Source: Opitutales bacterium (GTDB lineage Bacteria > Verrucomicrobiota > Verrucomicrobiia > Opitutales > UBA2987). From it: DNA of 56,503 bases. Each line of letters starts with the position of its first letter. Positions within the stretch are counted from its first letter, which is position 1. Location: NCBI GenBank assembly GCA_021772515.1, contig JAJFLU010000059.1, positions 1 through 56,503 of the forward strand, written 5' to 3'. This document shows positions 1 through 9,123 of the stretch, one piece after another. The notes under the pieces are model-generated. The model did not search any database and was not told where the DNA came from. It saw nothing but the letters and a program-made list of their open reading frames with translations. Made by a program: the position numbers and the translations under genes.

Positions 1-1
1 G

Positions 2-124
2 CAAATGCGCAAAGAAGTGGCAGCTTGGCAATTGGATCGCAACAACCGAACGGCAAAGATTGAATGGCAGTTTACGACTCAGGATGCACGTATTAAACTA
101 AAACGATTATATCCGAAATTATAG
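2..124 (+). CDS. IS630-family transposase, C-terminal fragment
   Basis: This is the 3' end of a transposase gene that begins outside the window. The 40 visible residues read without a stop from the window edge to TAG at 122-124. They contain WQFTTQDARIKLKRLYP, the characteristic end of IS630-family DDE transposases, where the tail after the third catalytic acid ends in an arginine/lysine-rich strand. Nothing upstream can be judged. The element marks the left edge of a mobile, defence-type segment. Confidence 0.85.
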   Translation, partial: QMRKEVAAWQLDRNNRTAKIEWQFTTQDARIKLKRLYPKL

Positions 125-696
125 AAGATACAAGATACTAGGTGGAAGAAGGATTGCGTGGCGGGAATCAGTGGAAGACGGGGCCGGATACAGACAATGG
201 CAGAGGTGGAAGTGATCGCCCTTGAAAATCGCCCGAAAAAACAAGCGTAAATCGGGAAATAATCCAAGGGACCATAATAACACTCCCAATTACAGGATGT
301 CGGCCCAGCTTGATTCTGTTTGACAGGTAAGTAGGAGCGGAGCGGCTGAAGCTAAAATTTTTCTTCCCCTATCCGAGTCATTATCTGACTCACTTTAGTC
401 AATATGCGTGATGGAGCCGTCTCTAATCCCTTGGCGAGTAGATAAAGTCAGCGCATAAATTTAAAATTTTATACCGCGTCCACACATCATGAAAAATGTG
501 CTTTTAATTGCTGGAGCTGATAAATCCTCTTCTCCATCACGGAATTACAAACTTGCTTGCAAAATTCGGCAAAAATTTTATCGTACCTAATCACGGGTTG
601 CGTAGACGCTACCTACAATATCTTAGGCGTTCTTGACTAGATGCATTTGATGAATAAAACCGGTACATGTCAAAGATCTTCAAGAAAGAATTGTAA
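125..696. other. Intergenic stretch left of the Hachiman genes
   Basis: No convincing gene is visible in these 572 bases. An ATG at 489 opens a 33-codon frame ending at 590 whose product begins MKNVLLIAGADKSSSPSRN. It faintly resembles the start of a nucleotide-binding reductase and may be a gene remnant, but this is weak. At about 601-618 lies a short imperfect hairpin (GTAGACGCTACCTACAAT) with a near-copy around 9039-9056. The rest is AT-rich and probably contains the hamA promoter; no clear -10/-35 pair was identified. Confidence 0.4.
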
Positions 697-1686
697 ATGA
701 GTACTCTCACCGAAAGTGAAATCGCTCAGCAGAATCCCGATCTTTATAATTCCTTGCATCGGCTTCTTCGCGCAAATCCATTGCAGCTACAGGCATATCT
801 TGAAAAGGTTGCTTGTAAGGTAGCCATTTTGAAAACCCAAACCCAGGCGCATTGTTACTTCGTAGCCCTCGACGGTAGTCGGCGCCCAAGAGTAAAGGAC
901 TTTGCGCGGTTTATTGCTCAACGGATTACAGACTTTGCAATTCCACGTAGAGAAATCATACGAGCACTCAACGAGGATATTATTACTGGCTCCTCGGCTG
1001 AGACATCCAAACTCAATATGAAAGCCAGAGGCTTGTTTACAAAACTTCCTAAGTCCGGTGAGGGCGGAGAGGTTCTTCTTTCACTTTTGGCCGAAGCGTT
1101 CCTAGAAATACCTCAGTTATTCACAAAAATGGTTTTGAAGACAGCCTCAGAGATGCATGTCCATGGTAGTGATGGAATCCACGCAGGCGTGAATGGCTAT
1201 GGTAATTTAGCGGTGTACTGGGGAGAATCAAAATTATATAAGGACTCGACTTCAGCGATTCGAGATTGCTTAAAAAAACTTTCACCGTTCCTACTCAATG
1301 ATGGGGGTAGTGATGGAACTCAAGAGCGAGACCTTCAGCTGATGAGAGATGGCCTATCTATAGATGATCCGCAGTTGCTATCTGCGCTCAAACGATTCCT
1401 TGATCCAGATGATTCAATGTTCAACAAAATGGAATATCGAGGACTCTGCCTCGTGGGTTTTGATTCAGACTCCTATCCCACTTCTCCAAACTCAATTGAA
1501 GCGCAGAACCTCAAGCAAGAGATTGAAACAGCTTTTGAAGAAATTAAGAAACAGATATCAAAAAGAGTGGTGAACGAATCTCTCAAGAGTTTTACAATAG
1601 AGATATTCTGCCTACCGTTTCCAAGTGTAGAGGAATTTCGAAGGGCTTTCAGGAACGAATTGGGTTTAAGTAATGAGCAAAACTGA
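697..1686 (+). CDS. hamA: HamA, DUF1837 nuclease of a Hachiman defence system
   Basis: This 329-residue protein matches the HamA (DUF1837) family, the nuclease effector of Hachiman anti-phage systems. The conserved blocks are visible: SGEGGEVLLSLL near residues 120-131, then HGSDGIHAG and LAVYWGESKLY near 156-181. The D159, E177 and K179 arrangement fits a PD-(D/E)XK-type site, and the ExK pair corresponds to residues known to be needed in characterised HamA. Its end overlaps the hamB start by 14 bases, as expected for translationally coupled partners. In the known mechanism HamB holds HamA inactive until DNA is damaged, after which HamA degrades DNA. Here HamB is interrupted, so the state of HamA is uncertain. 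Confidence 0.88.
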   Translation: MSTLTESEIAQQNPDLYNSLHRLLRANPLQLQAYLEKVACKVAILKTQTQAHCYFVALDGSRRPRVKDFARFIAQRITDFAIPRREIIRALNEDIITGSSAETSKLNMKARGLFTKLPKSGEGGEVLLSLLAEAFLEIPQLFTKMVLKTASEMHVHGSDGIHAGVNGYGNLAVYWGESKLYKDSTSAIRDCLKKLSPFLLNDGGSDGTQERDLQLMRDGLSIDDPQLLSALKRFLDPDDSMFNKMEYRGLCLVGFDSDSYPTSPNSIEAQNLKQEIETAFEEIKKQISKRVVNESLKSFTIEIFCLPFPSVEEFRRAFRNELGLSNEQN

Positions 1687-4264
1687 TTTACAAAATTGGC
1701 TCATAGAAAATCATGGGTTTCAAGAGCAATATCGCCGACTTGTGATTGATTCAGTTGCAAACCAATTTTCCGCTCTAAATCGCCCACTTTCTAATAATAC
1801 AGAAAACGGACATGACTGGGGATATCTTCTTATGTGCGCAAGCCTTCTTGCGCAATCTGAGGATGGTATTTGTCAGGACGTCTCTTTGCGCATTGCCCAG
1901 TTCTGCCTTCAACAGGATGACATTAAAACAACGTATAATGATGCGGCCGCGGTTATTCTTGATACTCTCGCCAATCAACCGGCTATAAGTCTTGCACAGA
2001 AGCGCAACCTCATTGAGAAAAGTTTCGCAGATCGGCTTCCGTTTCCTATGTTTCAGGACTGGACAAGGCGCTCCATTGAAAACGTTGTTACTTTAGCCGA
2101 TTCGCGTACTCTAAAAGTCAATCATTTTCAGCGTCGTTTCTGGGAGCAGACCAAGAAGAAGAATTGGATTAGCATGTCCGCTCCGACATCTTCGGGAAAA
2201 TCCTTCATTCTCGGTCAATGGCTTGCGGATTACCTTCGTTTATCTCCCAATACTACGATTGTCTACCTTGTTCCCACTCGCGCGCTTATCCAACAGGTTC
2301 AACAAGATATTGGGCATCTCCTGAAGACGGAACACATCGAATCCGTTTCTATCACCACACTGCCTTTGCAATCTGCCTACAAATCGGGAGTAGCGAATGT
2401 ATTTGTGTTTACTCAGGAACGCTTTCATATTCTCCTCGGAGAGCGAAGCACTAATCTGCATGTGGATCTTTTGGTTGTAGACGAAGCCCAGAAGATTGGC
2501 GACGATTACAGAGGGGTTCTCCTTCAGCAGGCTATTGAGACCACCGTGCATAGGAATCCGCATTGCCGCATCGTGTTCGCAAGCCCTATGACTGAAAATC
2601 CCGGCGTTTTGCTTGATGATGCCCCAGACGGTGTTATCTCAGGCGATATTGTGAGTGAAGACACGGTGGTCAACCAGAACCTTCTCTGGATATCTCAAGT
2701 TACCCGAAGACCCATGGAATGGGATGTTGAACTGATTTTTGAGGGAAATCTCAAACACATTGGCCAGATAAAGTTGCTATCACGGCCATCGCCTATGAGC
2801 AAACGGTTACCATTTGTGGCTTTCTCACTTGGTAGTCGGAAGGGCGGAAATGTCATTTATGTTAACGGAGCGGCCGACGCTGAGAAAGCAGCAAAACAGT
2901 AGTACGATTTGCTTGGGGACGACGCAGATATATCAGCTGATCAGGAGATAAAAGACCTTGTTGATCTGATCCGGAAGACAATCCATCCCAAATACTCTCT
3001 GGCAAATGTTCTCCAGCGTGGTGTGGCCTTTCATTATGGGAATATACCTCTTCTGGTTCGGACCGAAATTGAGCATCTCTTCCGGTCAAACAAAATTAAA
3101 TATCTGGTCTGCACATCCACCCTCATAGAGGGCATCAACATGCCTTGCCAAAGTATCTTCGTCCGTGGTCCGACAAAGGGTTTGGGAAAGCCGATGACTC
3201 CGAGTGACTTCTGGAACCTTGCGGGCAGAGCCGGAAGATGGGGCAAGGAGTTCCAAGGAAATGTCATTTGCGTAGACGCCAAACGCAACAATGTATGGAA
3301 GAATGGCGCCCCGACGCATAAAGCCAAATTCCGGATCACAAGAACAACTGACGATGTGTTATCTGATGTTAATGCGTTATTGGAGTATATTGAAAATGGG
3401 ACACCAAGAGATGAACTGGGACAAAAACTCCATCTTGAATATGTTTTCTCGTATCTCATGTCTTCCAAAATTCTGAATGGGAGTATTTTAGATGCGCTTT
3501 GGGCACGCCGTTTCCCAGCGGAAGTCGTTCAGCGAATCAATCTACTCTTAGAAAAAAGATCGCAGACCCTCTCCACACCAAACGATGTCATCCTTCGAAA
3601 TCCTGGGATCAGTCCCCTTGCGATGGATGGGCTACTCGACTACTTTCAAAATCGAACAAAGAATAGGGCCGAGCCCATTGAGGGGTTGCTTCCAGTACAC
3701 CCTGAAAGTGAAGAGGTCGTCAACGAATATGCGAAAATACTTCACCGAATCAACAAGCATCTCGGGGATGTATTCGGTCGTGGCAAACGAGTCCGAAAAC
3801 TGGCGCTACTCATTGTTAATTGGATGCAGGGATATCCTCTTGCTCGGATCATCTCCAGTCGGGAGAAATACTATGGAAGTGACAACCTTGCGGATTTGAT
3901 CAGGGGATCGATGAAGGATGTCGAGGAAATTGCCCGCTTCCAGGCGCCGAAATTCTTGGCATGTTACGTCGATCTTCTTAGAGTCTATATGGAGCGCATC
4001 GACAGACAGGACTTAATTGATCGATTGTTCGAAATAAATGTTCTTCTTGAGTTCGGGGTGTCGCAGAAAACACAGTTGTCATTGATGGGGATTGGCTTAG
4101 GCCGCTCTAGCGCGATTGCTTTATCTGAACTCATTTCAGATGATTCTATGGCTGAGGAAGCCTGCTTGACTTGGCTCCAGGATAATGACTGGATGACGCA
4201 TGATATGCCCGCATTGATCCAACGAGAAATCCGTTTAGTCTTGGATGGGAAACGCGGCAAATAA
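1673..4264 (+). pseudogene. hamB: HamB, Hachiman SF2 helicase, interrupted by an in-frame TAG
   Basis: One continuous frame of 864 codons encodes a Hachiman HamB-type superfamily 2 helicase, broken only by TAG at 2900-2902. The first part (409 residues) holds Walker A APTSSGKS at 170-177, the DEAQ box at 270-273 and the FASP motif III. The part after the stop resumes at once in the same frame (YDLLGDDAD) and holds the second RecA-like domain, with TSTLIEGINMP and motif VI AGRAGRWG near 517-524. The stop therefore falls between the two RecA lobes, and neither half alone should be a working helicase. A TTG at 2909 could in principle restart translation. Genes elsewhere in the window end normally in TAG, so recoding is unlikely. 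A recent nonsense mutation or a sequence error is the likely cause, because no other lesion is present. Confidence 0.85.
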
Positions 4265-4297
4265 GTGTTCGTTCAGACCTATTCGGCGAAGCGGACG

Positions 4298-4358
4298 TAT
4301 TACAATAGCGTGCAGACGGACGGCGCTTTGCGCCGCCGCTGATGCCAGCTGTTGGGCG
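4298..4358 (+). repeat. attC-like recombination site (candidate)
   Basis: Just after hamB there is an imperfect inverted repeat around a perfect CGGCGC-TTT-GCGCCG hairpin (4321-4335). The outer right arm ends in GCTGTTGGGC, and GTTGGGC at 4351-4357 matches the GTTRRRY core of integron attC sites. The left arm (ACAATAGCGTGCA...) pairs only partly with it, and a clean RYYYAAC partner is missing. It could be a decayed attC or simply a terminator-like hairpin. Confidence 0.35.
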
Positions 4359-4365
4359 AAAAAGA

Positions 4366-4449
4366 ATGATCCCAGAATACTTTGATAAGATAGCCTGTAG
4401 TATTTCCGCACCAGGCAGCATCACCATAGGGGCCGCGATTGGGATATGA
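4366..4449 (+). CDS. Short 27-residue ORF after the attC-like site
   Basis: An ATG eight bases after the GTTGGGC core opens a 27-codon frame (MIPEYFDKIACSISAPGS...) that ends in TGA at 4447-4449. Position right after an attC-like site is where integron cassette genes start, so it may be the truncated beginning of a cassette gene. There is no homology I can name, and chance is a real alternative. Confidence 0.2.
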   Translation: MIPEYFDKIACSISAPGSITIGAAIGI

Positions 4450-4464
4450 AACTATGCTTTTCAT

Positions 4465-4947
4465 TCAAAAATCTCCTTGGAATTGAATTTTTCCTTCATC
4501 GATCATCTCTTCCAAAAGAGCGACGATTGATCGGTGGTTCATGTCGTAGAGATCATCGAGAAGTTTTCGGAAATTTCTCTTGTTTACCTCTGGAATCTCG
4601 ACTTCTTTGGCAACTTCGTTCCAATAGGAGTCTGGAAATTCACGCATATCGGTAGGTTCCCTATCGTCATCGAAGTATGCTAGATCATAGATGTCGAAAT
4701 AGTTGAGGTTGATACTCTCAAGGAAATGCTTTGCTAGAAAGTGTGCACAGCCATCTCTCGTTCCGTCGCAACCATCGCTGAGTCGATAAGGTCTGACGGA
4801 CCACTGTATGTATCCCCAAGCATGTTCGGGGTATCCATCTTCACGGTCCCAGATAATTTTCAGTATCTTACGATTAGACTTTACCGCTTCGTTTCTAACG
4901 TAATCAGGACATCCGATCAGGCGCTTGTATTCTGTATGAGAAATCAC
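4465..4947 (-). CDS. Uncharacterised acidic protein, start inside the IS terminus
   Basis: A 160-residue acidic protein that I do not recognise. It has no signal peptide or membrane segment. It contains an aromatic/acidic central part (NYFDIYDLAYFDDDREP) and a helical C-terminus (RKLLDDLYDMNHRSIVALLEEMIDEG). The only start available is GTG at 4947, which lies inside the terminal inverted repeat of the adjacent IS4-family element. Insertion has therefore replaced its native upstream region, and possibly the first codons. The IS transposase is on the same strand upstream, so read-through from the element could express it. Whether it is still functional cannot be told. Confidence 0.5.
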   Translation of the reverse strand: MISHTEYKRLIGCPDYVRNEAVKSNRKILKIIWDREDGYPEHAWGYIQWSVRPYRLSDGCDGTRDGCAHFLAKHFLESINLNYFDIYDLAYFDDDREPTDMREFPDSYWNEVAKEVEIPEVNKRNFRKLLDDLYDMNHRSIVALLEEMIDEGKIQFQGDF

Positions 4948-4961
4948 TAGTGTCCAGTTAA
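4943..4961 (+). repeat. IS4-family terminal inverted repeat (transposase 3' side)
   Basis: Perfect 19-bp match, inverted, to 6239-6257. It overlaps the GTG start of the neighbouring 160-residue gene. Confidence 0.85.
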
Positions 4962-6127
4962 AAGTCTTTGAATACCAATTGTTTATGTAATGCTAAGTCT
5001 GGTTTTCTTGTTTCGAACTTTGTAAGTAGTTGATAAATAGGGTCTTTCTGAAATACGTTCACACTTAAAACTTGCAGAATCCGGCTCAGATTTTCAGTGA
5101 TTCCATGCATCTTCTTGAGACAGGCGATCATGAGATAAACGCAGATGGCGATCCAAATCTGGGTCTTCACGGCGTTCTCGGTGTTGCCAAAAAAGGCCTT
5201 GATACGGAGGTTCTGCTTAATCCACTTGAAGAACAGTTCGATTTGCCAGCGGCTTTTGTAAATGGCCGCGATAGTCAAGGCGGGCAAGGTGAAGTTGTTG
5301 GTCAGAAAGACCAGCCACTGTCCGGTTGCGCCATCACGGTAGCGAATGCGCCGGAGCTTGTCGGGGTATTGGCTTTTGCTTTTGGCGACTGTCAACCTAA
5401 TGGTCTGGTCGCAACTGATTCCGCTGGAGCGATCCACAGGCTGGGAGGCACTAACGTAAAAACTCATGTTGCGTTTGGCACGGGTTACGAAGAAGGCCGT
5501 AGCCAATTGGATGCGAAACAATCGCTCAAAATCGAGGTAACCACGATCCATCACGTAAATGCTGGCCGGTTCAAATGCCAATTCGTCAAGGATGTTCACC
5601 TCATGCACACTTCCGTCTGTAATGCTGATGAATACTGGGATGGAGCCGCGCAGATCAATCATCGTATGCAATTTGATAGCAGCCTTGGCACGACGAAATG
5701 TAGCCCACCCAAACAACGACAAGCACAGATCGATGGTCGAGGAGGCATCAAGGGCGTAAACTATCTCCTCGATATCCAATCCTATGGTGTCTTCGGCATA
5801 CAAACGGCGCGCCTTGGCGATGAGTACTTGAGCAAAGGCTCCGTAAACACGCCAGTTACGGTGCTCGTTGGCGTAGGCCAAGTTCGTGCGCGTCACGTTG
5901 CCCCGAATACCCATAGCATACAAATGTGGACTTCCCCGCAGGCACGCCTCGATATCGCGCAAACTCTCACGGAAAGTTACTTGGGCGAAAGCCATACTCA
6001 AGAATTGGTCGCGGGCAGAAAATCCGCGACTGGCCCGTGCCATCGGATAACGGGCAACGCAGCGGCTGAGTTGAGTGGGATCAAGAATGCTCATGACTTG
6101 ACTGAAAACGAGGTTACCAATATGCAT
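4958..6127 (-). CDS. IS4-family DDE transposase (DUF4372-type N-terminus)
   Basis: A full-length 389-residue transposase. The N-terminus (FSARDQFLSMAFAQVTFRESLRDIEACL) is the DUF4372-type domain of one IS4 subgroup. The RNase-H fold catalytic core shows ALDAS (D127), VMDRGY (D194) and the IS4 signature Y-(2)-R-(3)-E-(6)-K at Y290, R293, E297 and K304. All catalytic residues are intact, so the element may be active. It starts with ATG at 6127 and stops just inside the left inverted repeat. The long open frame on the opposite strand is a coding shadow. Confidence 0.92.
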   Translation of the reverse strand: MHIGNLVFSQVMSILDPTQLSRCVARYPMARASRGFSARDQFLSMAFAQVTFRESLRDIEACLRGSPHLYAMGIRGNVTRTNLAYANEHRNWRVYGAFAQVLIAKARRLYAEDTIGLDIEEIVYALDASSTIDLCLSLFGWATFRRAKAAIKLHTMIDLRGSIPVFISITDGSVHEVNILDELAFEPASIYVMDRGYLDFERLFRIQLATAFFVTRAKRNMSFYVSASQPVDRSSGISCDQTIRLTVAKSKSQYPDKLRRIRYRDGATGQWLVFLTNNFTLPALTIAAIYKSRWQIELFFKWIKQNLRIKAFFGNTENAVKTQIWIAICVYLMIACLKKMHGITENLSRILQVLSVNVFQKDPIYQLLTKFETRKPDLALHKQLVFKDF

Positions 6128-6238
6128 GTTTTATTGAGACAGGTCGTCGATAAATCTTCCACCAATTTCAAATGCAGGACACCCAAATAATCACCGTTCC
6201 AACTGAAAAACATTAACTTACAAAATTAAAATCCGCCC

Positions 6239-6257
6239 TTAACTGGACACTAGTGAT
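6239..6257 (+). repeat. IS4-family terminal inverted repeat (transposase 5' side)
   Basis: Exact reverse complement of 4943-4961, about 110 bases upstream of the transposase start. Confidence 0.85.
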
Positions 6258-6361
6258 AGATTCAATTTGATCGGTTCATCTCGAACCGTCCTGCTTTTCG
6301 GGGAAGGAATCCCAGCTTACCTCGTAAATATTTTTAGGGTTCCGGCGAGTATTTTTCATTT

Positions 6362-7567
6362 ATGAGCTATATGATCGACTTGGAAAAAATGCTTTCTGAC
6401 CTTATTTCGATTCCCAGTGTGAATCCGATGGGAAAGACTGTATCGGGGTCCATTTATTACGAAGCTGAATTAACGAATTATCTGGAGGATTTTTTTACAA
6501 AACTTGGATTGCCTTGGGCGCGACAAACAATTGAACCCAAGAGTGATAATATTTTCGCCCGGCTTGACGGTGATATTCCTCCAGAGGCGGGTGGCCAAAT
6601 TATCCTATTCGAAGCGCATCAGGACACAGTTCAGGTCGATGGCATGACGATTCCGCCATGGACCCCGACCATAAAAGAGGGGCGCATTTATGGCCGCGGC
6701 TCTTGCGACACGAAAGGCGGGATGTGCGCCATGCTCGGAGCTTTCGCCCGTCTAGCAGAGGAGCGCCCAGCAAATATGCCTACCATTATTATGGCTTGTT
6801 CGGTGAACGAGGAATTCGGCGCAACTGGTGCAGCGGCGTTTGAAGAATTCTGGAAATCCGACTCACAGTTCATCTTTCCACAAGCACCTGATGCGGCGAT
6901 TGTGGCCGAACCTACAAGCCTCGATATAGTGGTCGCTCACAAAGGAACGGTTCGCTGGAGGTGCCAGACTTCGGGCCGAGCAGCGCACAGCTCACAGCCG
7001 GAATTGGGGACGAGCGCCATTTACAGAATGGGGTATGTAATCAAGGCTCTGGAAAATTACGTAAAAGAAGTATGCGTGGACCTACCCTCTCACCATTTGT
7101 GTGGTCGCCCAACATTGAGCATTGGGTCAATTGCAGGGGGTCGCGGTATTAACACAGTGCCTGACGAATGCACAATTGCTATCGATCGGCGTTTCCTTCC
7201 AACGGAAAAATTGGATGCCGTCTATAAACAAGTAATCGATCATATCAATTCTTTCCCCGGGATAGATTTTGAGGTGCATCACGAAGCCCCCTTTTCGGTC
7301 TTTGAGCCACTCTCTGATCATTTGAACGGTTTACTTGCCGAGTCCCTGCATTTCCATGCTAGCAAAGTTAAACCCGGCTGCAATATTACTGGAACTCCCT
7401 ATGCAACCAACGCGGGTAAATTTGGATCGTTCAACGTTCCTTGTGTTGTTTTTGGCCCAGGTTCGATAGAACAAGCGCACACCAGCGACGAATGGCTTCC
7501 ACTGGATGAACTCCACAAGGTCAGCGAAGTTTATTACCAATTCGGAAAAAAAGGAATAGCGAAATAA
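6362..7567 (+). CDS. M20-family metallopeptidase/deacetylase (ArgE/DapE-like)
   Basis: A 401-residue cytoplasmic zinc hydrolase of the M20 family, which cleaves amide bonds (acetylornithine, succinyl-diaminopimelate, N-acyl amino acids or dipeptides). The metal ligands and catalytic residues are visible: EAHQDT with H86 and D88, GSCDTKGG with D116, NEEFG with the catalytic glutamate E150 and ligand E151. A late histidine, in QAHTSDEW, fits the last ligand. A dimerisation domain occupies roughly residues 190-300. The gene stands alone between the IS element and the catabolic locus, and its exact substrate cannot be read from sequence. It could be housekeeping or a flanking gene unrelated to the polysaccharide locus. 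Confidence 0.85.
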   Translation: MSYMIDLEKMLSDLISIPSVNPMGKTVSGSIYYEAELTNYLEDFFTKLGLPWARQTIEPKSDNIFARLDGDIPPEAGGQIILFEAHQDTVQVDGMTIPPWTPTIKEGRIYGRGSCDTKGGMCAMLGAFARLAEERPANMPTIIMACSVNEEFGATGAAAFEEFWKSDSQFIFPQAPDAAIVAEPTSLDIVVAHKGTVRWRCQTSGRAAHSSQPELGTSAIYRMGYVIKALENYVKEVCVDLPSHHLCGRPTLSIGSIAGGRGINTVPDECTIAIDRRFLPTEKLDAVYKQVIDHINSFPGIDFEVHHEAPFSVFEPLSDHLNGLLAESLHFHASKVKPGCNITGTPYATNAGKFGSFNVPCVVFGPGSIEQAHTSDEWLPLDELHKVSEVYYQFGKKGIAK

Positions 7568-7620
7568 GATAGCAAATTGCCAGAACTGATGTCGAAGATT
7601 ATCGTAAGTTGATCAAGAAA

Positions 7621-8931
7621 TTAAATAAACTCATTGATAAGGTTTTCCAGCATTTCCTGTCGGGCAGAGACATTGACCGGCTCGTCGTTCTCATAAGTAT
7701 AGGTTGCTAGTTCCTCGAATCCCACCTCATTTGATTCGATTAGAGAACCAATTCCAGAATCCCAGGAGGAATAACGCTGCTTTAAATGTTCGTCCAATCG
7801 ACCATTTTTACGAATCGCATGAGCTATTTTAAGTCCTCGAGCAAAAGCATCCATACCAGCTATGTGGGCGTAGAAAAGGTCAATTGGCTCAAAAGACTCT
7901 CGCCTCCGTTTAGCGTCAAAATTCAGACCACCGGTAGAAAACCCGCCCATAGATAAAACGATTAACATTATTTGAGTTGTCTGATAGATATCGGTGGGGA
8001 ATTGATCCGTGTCCCATCCAAGAAATAAATTTCCCCTGTTGGCATCGATACTTCCTAACGCTCCGGTATTGGAGGCAACAGTTAAATCATGCTCAACGGT
8101 ATGCCCGGCAAGAGTCGCGTGATTTGCTTCAATATTCAGTTTAAAATGGTCCCGAAGGTCGTATTCTCTCAGAAAATTCAAGCAAGCTGCGGCATCAGAA
8201 TCATATTGATGCGCGACAGGTTCTTTAGGCTTGGGCTCAATGTAGAATTGGCCGGTGAAGCCGATCTGCTTTTTCCAATCCACAGCCATATGCAGAAATT
8301 TTGCCAAATGATCTAACTCCCGCTTCATATTGGTATTGAGTAAGGTGCTGTAACCTTCTCTCCCTCCCCAAAAAGTGTATCCTTGACCACCAAGCTCATG
8401 GGTGACCTCTATTGCCTTTTTTACCTGAGCCGCAGCAAAGGCAAAGACGTTAGCATTACAACTTGTGGCCGCTCCATGAACATATCGGGGATGCGTGAAT
8501 AGGTTTGCGGTTCCCCATAGTAATTTTTTTTCCCTGCGCATTTGCTCTTCTTTCAAAGTTTTTACAATTGCGTCCAGATTTTTATTGGATTCAGCGAGAC
8601 TTGATCCTTCGGGAGCCAAATCACGATCGTGAAAGCAAAAATACTCCAAATCCAATTTCTCCAAAAATTCGAAAAACACCTTAACGCGCCGGCGGGCATT
8701 ATCCAATGATTCCGAGCCATCATCCCAAGGCATCTGCGCAGTCCCCATTCCAAAGGGATCGGATAGTGAATTACGCATAGTATGCCAATAAGCAGCCGCA
8801 AACCGAAGATGGTCCCTCATTTTCTTACCATCAATTACTTCCTCCGCATCGTAATGCTTGAAGGCAAGAGGGTCCTTCGATTCAGGTCCCTCATAAGCAA
8901 TTTTTCCAATTTCTGCAAATGCCTGGCTCAT
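7621..8931 (-). CDS. xylA: Xylose isomerase
   Basis: Interconverts D-xylose and D-xylulose (also some related aldoses) in the cytoplasm. The 436-residue protein carries the class II XylA landmarks: [15 protein letters not shown] at the N-terminus, FCFHDRD with H101 and D104, [21 protein letters not shown] and [17 protein letters not shown]. Starting at ATG 8931 places the catalytic H101 and D104 at exactly the E. coli XylA numbers, so this start is preferred over a TTG five codons upstream. It is the first of three minus-strand genes with a Gfo/Idh oxidoreductase and a GxGYxYP protein. No xylulokinase is present in the window, so either the kinase lies elsewhere or the enzyme acts on another aldose of the locus. 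Confidence 0.95.
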   Translation of the reverse strand: MSQAFAEIGKIAYEGPESKDPLAFKHYDAEEVIDGKKMRDHLRFAAAYWHTMRNSLSDPFGMGTAQMPWDDGSESLDNARRRVKVFFEFLEKLDLEYFCFHDRDLAPEGSSLAESNKNLDAIVKTLKEEQMRREKKLLWGTANLFTHPRYVHGAATSCNANVFAFAAAQVKKAIEVTHELGGQGYTFWGGREGYSTLLNTNMKRELDHLAKFLHMAVDWKKQIGFTGQFYIEPKPKEPVAHQYDSDAAACLNFLREYDLRDHFKLNIEANHATLAGHTVEHDLTVASNTGALGSIDANRGNLFLGWDTDQFPTDIYQTTQIMLIVLSMGGFSTGGLNFDAKRRRESFEPIDLFYAHIAGMDAFARGLKIAHAIRKNGRLDEHLKQRYSSWDSGIGSLIESNEVGFEELATYTYENDEPVNVSARQEMLENLINEFI

Positions 8932-9123
8932 AATTCCATGCTTCAAGAAGCTTATTTTTTCTCAATCATAATATACTGTGGCCACCTCATGGGCGCAATG
9001 GGAAACATCGTTGCCTAATCAACCAAATCCTAATCTTTGGTAGACGCTTTCTACAATTCTCAGCGAAAACAATACTAACTGACACTATACTATTTTATTC
9101 GAGCAAAAATTAAATACCGAGTC
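8932..9123. other. Intergenic region upstream of xylA
   Basis: An AT-rich 192-base spacer with presumed xylA promoter elements. At about 9038-9058 it contains TGGTAGACGCTTTCTACAAT, a near-copy of the short hairpin element at about 601-618. No good match to the candidate TTTACCGTAAA operator was found here, consistent with xylA being transcribed from farther upstream or independently. Confidence 0.35.

Larger units (their letters stand above)
4943..6257 (-). mobile_element. IS4-family insertion sequence, complete
   Basis: The element is bounded by perfect 19-bp inverted repeats, ATCACTAGTGTCCAGTTAA at 4943-4961 and its reverse complement at 6239-6257, and contains one full transposase gene. 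The outer part, ATCACTAGTGAT, is itself a palindrome if the two flanks are joined. The exact boundary between IS tip and target-site duplication therefore cannot be fixed; a duplicated CACTAGTG target is possible. Confidence 0.85.

Noticed and set aside
79..267. 62-codon minus-strand frame
   Set aside because: It overlaps the transposase tail and has no support as a gene.
2900..2902. TAG in hamB as a reassigned (sense) codon
   Set aside because: Several intact genes in the window end in TAG (for example those ending at 10661, 15995, 35245 and 49768), so TAG acts as a stop here.
5072..6190. Long plus-strand open frame of 372 codons
   Set aside because: It is antisense to the clear IS4 transposase, has no family features and is a codon-composition shadow.
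6311..6333. CTTACCTCGTAAA as another regulon operator
   Set aside because: The centre is two bases too long compared with TTTACCGTAAA, and the M20 gene is not clearly part of the sugar locus.
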